Origin: Elusimicrobiota bacterium | GTDB taxonomy: Bacteria; Elusimicrobiota; Elusimicrobia; UBA1565; UBA9628 | Direction: 5' to 3' | DNA length: 7,502 bases | NCBI GenBank assembly: GCA_023249695.1 | Contig: JAHFCD010000101.1 | Span: 1-7,502 of the forward strand | Shown here: positions 4,686 to 7,502 of the stretch, one piece after another | Position numbering within the stretch: the first letter of the stretch is position 1 | How the letters are laid out: every line of letters begins with the position of its first letter | Position numbers and translations under genes: made by a program | Notes under the pieces: generated by a model | What the model saw: only the letters and a program-made list of their open reading frames with translations | Databases searched by the model: none | Told to the model about the DNA's origin: nothing

Positions 4686-5728
4686 AAGTACACCACCCAT
4701 GCGGTCGCGAGGAAGTTCAAGAGGGACAGCGGCAGGAGGTTCTTCCAGCCGAGGTCGAGCAGCTGATCGAATCGGAAGCGCGGCAGGGTCCAGCGCAGCT
4801 GCATGAGCAGGAAGAGCAGGAGCAGCATCTTGACGATGAAGCTGTTGACCATCAGGAAGCCGCCGAGGGGCCCCATCGACGGGAGATCCAGGCCGGGGAT
4901 CGACCAGCCGCCGAGGAAAAGGGCGGTGATCACGCCGCAGATCACGATGGACTCGAAGAAATCGGTCATCAGGAACATGCCGAATTTCATGCCGGAATAT
5001 TCGACATGATAACCGACGATCTCGCTCTCGCCCTCGGGAAGGTCGAACGGGGTGCGCTTGGTGACGGCGGCGCCGGCGGTCAGGAAGAGGATAAAGGCGA
5101 GGGGCTGGACGACGATCCCCCACACGCCGTGGGTGACCTGCCACAGCACGGCCTCGGAGAAATCGAGCGTGCCGTAGATGAACAGCAGCCCGGCCAGGGC
5201 CGAGGCGAGGCACACCTCGTAGGCGATCATCTGCGCCGCGCCGCGCAGCGCGCCGAGCAGGCCGTAGTTGGAGCCGGAGGCGTACCCCGCCATCACGACC
5301 CCGTGCACGCCGAAGGCGAGCGTCGCCAGCACGAGCGGCACGCCCATCGGAAGCGCGATCGGCTGAAGGTCGTAAAGCCGACCCGCGACGACGACCGTTC
5401 CTCCATATGGCAGCGCGGCGAGGCAGAACATGGCGCAGCCCAGGGAAATCATGGGCGCGAGCCCGTGAAGGGGCTTCATCGCGCCCTTCGGGACGAAGTC
5501 CTCCTTCGTGAGCATCTTGATCGCGTCGGCGATGGGATGGAAGAGGCCCAGAATCTTGATGCCGAAGATCGAGGCGCGGTTGGCCCCGATGCGGTCCTGA
5601 AGGACGGCGCTTTGCTTGCGCTCGACCCAGCCGAGGAAGCCCGCGATGTTGAGGCCGACACCGACGACGGCGAACAGCACCTTGGCCGTCGTGAAGAGGA
5701 CGTCGTTCAGCGGGATCGCGAAGGTCAC
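4676..5728 (-). CDS. nuoH: NADH-quinone oxidoreductase subunit H (membrane subunit)
   Basis: NuoH (ND1) is the membrane subunit that forms the quinone tunnel with NuoB/NuoD and links the redox arm to proton pumping. It has 350 residues with about eight hydrophobic helices. Landmarks are WVERK (34-38), RIGANR (46-51, where RxGPNR is usual), the YASGSNYGLLGALRGAAQM stretch (149-167) ending in IAYEV, the acidic quinone-loop PFDLPEGESE (227-236), EYSGMKF (243-249) and RFDQLLDLGWKNLLPL (319-334). The start is GTG at 5728, overlapping the nuoG stop as GTGA. GGGAGG 7 nt upstream supports this choice, and the reading frame begins with MTFAIP as expected for a short N-terminal tail. Length is near the family norm. 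Two departures are A49 for the usual proline, and G233 where many family members have alanine in PEAESE. Confidence 0.97.
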   Translation of the reverse strand: MTFAIPLNDVLFTTAKVLFAVVGVGLNIAGFLGWVERKQSAVLQDRIGANRASIFGIKILGLFHPIADAIKMLTKEDFVPKGAMKPLHGLAPMISLGCAMFCLAALPYGGTVVVAGRLYDLQPIALPMGVPLVLATLAFGVHGVVMAGYASGSNYGLLGALRGAAQMIAYEVCLASALAGLLFIYGTLDFSEAVLWQVTHGVWGIVVQPLAFILFLTAGAAVTKRTPFDLPEGESEIVGYHVEYSGMKFGMFLMTDFFESIVICGVITALFLGGWSIPGLDLPSMGPLGGFLMVNSFIVKMLLLLFLLMQLRWTLPRFRFDQLLDLGWKNLLPLSLLNFLATAWVVYLWR

Positions 5729-7221
5729 GCCGCGACCTCCCGCTTTTTGCCGGCCGCCAGCGCCTTCTGGAGCAGCGCGAAGATGTCCCAGTCCGGGCGC
5801 GCGTCGCCGATGGGCGCCAGCGCCTTCTTGTAGGCGCCGATCTTGCCCTCGAAGTTCGTGAAGTGCCCTTCCTCCTCCACGTACGCGGTCGCCGGAAGGC
5901 GATAGGCGAAAGCATCCCCCAGGGCGTACTTGTTGGGCCCCTGCAGGATCGTCGTCCCCGCCTTGGCCAGCAGGCCCGCGGCTTTGTCGCCCCAGACCTT
6001 GGAGAGATCGCGCTCGATCACATACAGCGTTTTGATCTTGCCCGCCTCGAGATCCTTGGCGAGATCGCCGAAGTCGCCGCTGAGCAAGCCGCGCGCCTCG
6101 GCGCCCTTCAAGTTCGGGACTTTGTCCTTGCGGCGAAGAAGGTCGTCCTCGATCCCGACCTGATCGGGCGCGGACGTGAAATAGTGCCGCTTGACGTTCA
6201 GTTCGTCCACGAACAGGGCTTTATACGCGTCCCAGTCCTCGTTGGACAGCATGCCGGAGGCCGCGACCGCGAGGCCGTCGCCGGAGGACTTCAGGATCTC
6301 CGCCAATTCGACGCCCGCGGCGAACCAGGATATCTCGGATTTTTGCGGCGATAGCCGCAAAACCTTCCCGAGGCGATCCGCGTCGAGGCTCGAGAAGCCG
6401 TAGCGGCCGTCGTCGCACATCCAGTAGCCGTTGACGTCCAGGTTCATGCGCGGCTTCAGGCGCGCGACGCGCTTGCCGTCGTTGTGCCAGGGCCGCGCGG
6501 TGTTGGCGTGCACGGAGATGTTGCAGCCGCGGGAGCAGCCCGTGCAGATGGAGTCGGTCTTCTCCAGATACCAGACGCGCACCTTGTAGCGGAAGTCGCG
6601 GTCGGTGAGCGCGCCGACGGGGCAGATGTCGACGACGTTGCCCGAATAGGCGTTGTCGAGGGTCATGCCCGGCGTCAGGTCGATCTTCTCCGTATGGCCC
6701 ATGCCGAAAATACCCAGCTCGTGGGTCTTCGTGACGTTGTCGACGAAGCGGGTGCAGCGCGTGCAGAGGATGCAGCGCTCCTGGTCGAGCATCACATGGG
6801 GGCCGGCGACGATGCGCTTTTCCTTGTGCTCCTTGTCCTCGCGCACCTCGCTCGAGTACTGCCCGATCTTCATGTAGTAGTCCTGAAGACCGCATTCGCC
6901 GCTTTGATCGCAGACGGGGCAGTCGAGCGGGTGGTTGACGAGATGGAGCTCGAGCGCGGACGCCTGGGCGCGCTTGGCGACCTCGGAGTCGGAGGCGACG
7001 ACCATGCCCTCGCGCACGCCGGTGCGGCAGGAAACCTGGGGCTTCGGCGCGCCGGCGACCTCGACGATGCACATGCGGCAGTTGCCGGGGTTGCCCAAGG
7101 CGGGGTGGTAGCAGTAATGCGGGATTTCCACTCCCGCGTCCTTAGCCGCTTCTATGACGAGCTGGCCCTCGGGCGCCTCGACGTCCTTGCCGTTGAGCTT
7201 GTACTTGACGATCTTACCCAT
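5725..7221 (-). CDS. nuoG: NADH-quinone oxidoreductase subunit G, short form with N7-type cluster ligands
   Basis: NuoG relays electrons in the peripheral arm of complex I. The product is 498 residues, against about 780-910 in Thermus and E. coli. A 2Fe-2S domain has C37, C48, C51 and C65 (N1b). The His-Cys3 cluster is H97, C101, C104, C110 in HPLDCPVCDQSGEC. The N4 ligands are C150, C153, C156 and C200 (CPVGAL). A further set C226-x2-C229-x3-C233 and C269 matches the N7 cluster that only some bacterial NuoG proteins bind. The molybdopterin-like domain that follows is much reduced (about 285-498) but keeps the family motif EEEGHFTNFEGK at 449-460. ATG at 7221 overlaps nuoF by 8 bp; the stop overlaps nuoH. 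No frameshift is apparent: the frame is open to the natural GTGA junction. It should work as a shortened but complete electron-transfer subunit. Confidence 0.96.
   Translation of the reverse strand: MGKIVKYKLNGKDVEAPEGQLVIEAAKDAGVEIPHYCYHPALGNPGNCRMCIVEVAGAPKPQVSCRTGVREGMVVASDSEVAKRAQASALELHLVNHPLDCPVCDQSGECGLQDYYMKIGQYSSEVREDKEHKEKRIVAGPHVMLDQERCILCTRCTRFVDNVTKTHELGIFGMGHTEKIDLTPGMTLDNAYSGNVVDICPVGALTDRDFRYKVRVWYLEKTDSICTGCSRGCNISVHANTARPWHNDGKRVARLKPRMNLDVNGYWMCDDGRYGFSSLDADRLGKVLRLSPQKSEISWFAAGVELAEILKSSGDGLAVAASGMLSNEDWDAYKALFVDELNVKRHYFTSAPDQVGIEDDLLRRKDKVPNLKGAEARGLLSGDFGDLAKDLEAGKIKTLYVIERDLSKVWGDKAAGLLAKAGTTILQGPNKYALGDAFAYRLPATAYVEEEGHFTNFEGKIGAYKKALAPIGDARPDWDIFALLQKALAAGKKREVAA
5736..5741 (-). 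promoter_or_regulatory. Ribosome binding site deciding the GTG start of nuoH
   Basis: GGGAGG on the minus strand lies 7 nt before the GTG at 5728, inside the end of nuoG. It is the clearest Shine-Dalgarno in the window and fixes the unusual start codon. It shows that this organism uses Shine-Dalgarno initiation inside operons, in contrast to the leader-less starts of the first genes at 3337, 3827 and 4053. Confidence 0.7.
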
Positions 7222-7502
7222 TGGTTTTCACCCGCTTCTTGAAATCCTCGGGATAGCGCCCGATGTAGCCCTTGAGCACCATGCCGACCGTGTCACCGAG
7301 AGCGCAGATCACCTTTCCGGTGATGTTGTCCCCCACGCGCGACAAATTATCGATATCCACGGACTCGCCCTTCCCTTCTAAGAGGCGGTGGAGGATGCGC
7401 TCCGACCAATTCGAGCCCTCGCGGCAGGGCGTGCACTGGCCGCAGGATTCGTGGGTCAGGAAGCGCTCGATGTTGTGTGCGACCTCCACGGCATCGACCG
7501 TT
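7214..7502 (-). CDS. nuoF: NADH-quinone oxidoreductase subunit F, C-terminal part only
   Basis: NuoF carries the NADH and FMN sites and the first [4Fe-4S] cluster (N3) of complex I. Only the last 95 codons or so are in the window; the frame stays open through the right edge, so the 5' part lies outside. The cluster signature HESCGQCTPCREG supplies three cysteines in SCGxCxxC, and the fourth ligand is the Cys in VICALGD. The tail GYIGRYPEDFKKRV is the usual C-terminal end of the family. The FMN and NADH motifs are not visible. The stop lies 8 bp inside nuoG, so the two are cotranscribed. A GTG at 7489 is an internal codon, not a start: the upstream in-frame residues TVDAVEVAHNIERF match the family. 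Confidence 0.95.
   Translation of the reverse strand, partial: TVDAVEVAHNIERFLTHESCGQCTPCREGSNWSERILHRLLEGKGESVDIDNLSRVGDNITGKVICALGDTVGMVLKGYIGRYPEDFKKRVKTNG

Noticed and set aside
4686..5915. Upstream in-frame extension of nuoI to 598 codons across nuoH
   Set aside because: The extra part is an out-of-frame reading of nuoH and the end of nuoG. Family similarity starts at MAIKVR (4685), and the total matches normal NuoI length.
5006..7242. Plus-strand open frames of about 250-275 codons opposite nuoH and nuoG
   Set aside because: They are antisense to well-conserved complex I subunits and show no motifs or plausible start signals.
1..7502. tRNA, rRNA, CRISPR arrays, insertion sequences, phage genes
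   Set aside because: None seen: no cloverleaf or rRNA signature, no spaced direct repeats, no transposase or integrase motifs; coding density on the minus strand leaves no room for them.

Overview
The window is GC-rich bacterial chromosome with every recognisable gene on the minus strand, so the genes are described here from the right edge to the left. The organism is an anaerobic- or respiratory-type bacterium with proton-pumping complex I and a c-di-AMP system. High GC, a tiny pilin with a GQATVEY class III signal peptide and a cyclase with a YbbR-like tail would suit an Elusimicrobiota-like or related uncultured lineage. That placement is a guess from gene style, not a demonstrated assignment.

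Region 1 (7502 down to 4119) is the end of an NADH:quinone oxidoreductase (complex I) operon in the order nuoF (5' part outside the window), nuoG, nuoH, nuoI. All junctions overlap: 8 bp for F/G, a GTGA overlap for G/H and 10 bp for H/I. NuoF and NuoG form the NADH-dehydrogenase arm, NuoI carries two [4Fe-4S] clusters toward the quinone site, and NuoH is the membrane subunit that helps form the quinone pocket. NuoG is short (498 aa) but keeps all ligands for its usual clusters plus the extra N7-type cysteine set. The run stops after nuoI, and no nuoJ-N follows.

Region 2 (4065 to 3507) holds two small, apparently single genes. One is a 55-residue pilin-like protein starting at GTG. The other is a 106-residue, cysteine-containing, very hydrophobic membrane protein of unknown function. 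Each has a -10-like hexamer ending only 6 nt before its start codon, which suggests leaderless transcripts.

Region 3 (3506 to 1) begins with an intergenic segment of about 170 bp. It contains a perfect 20-bp palindrome and a plausible promoter whose spacer carries the same CGCTTCC half-site. A tightly packed operon follows: a CdaA-type diadenylate cyclase, a DHH/DHHA1 phosphoesterase (ATGA overlap) and an ANL-superfamily acyl/aryl-CoA or carrier-protein ligase (1-nt gap), whose last C-terminal residues run off the left edge. The cyclase lacks the usual cdaR-glmM neighbours. Instead it carries a C-terminal transmembrane helix resembling the YbbR/CdaR N-terminus, and it is coupled to an enzyme of the family that degrades c-di-AMP/pApA. 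This synthase-hydrolase pair with a possible operator is the most interesting part of the window.

There is no gene-free stretch longer than about 170 bp. No RNA genes, CRISPR arrays, insertion sequences or convincing intrinsic terminators were seen.
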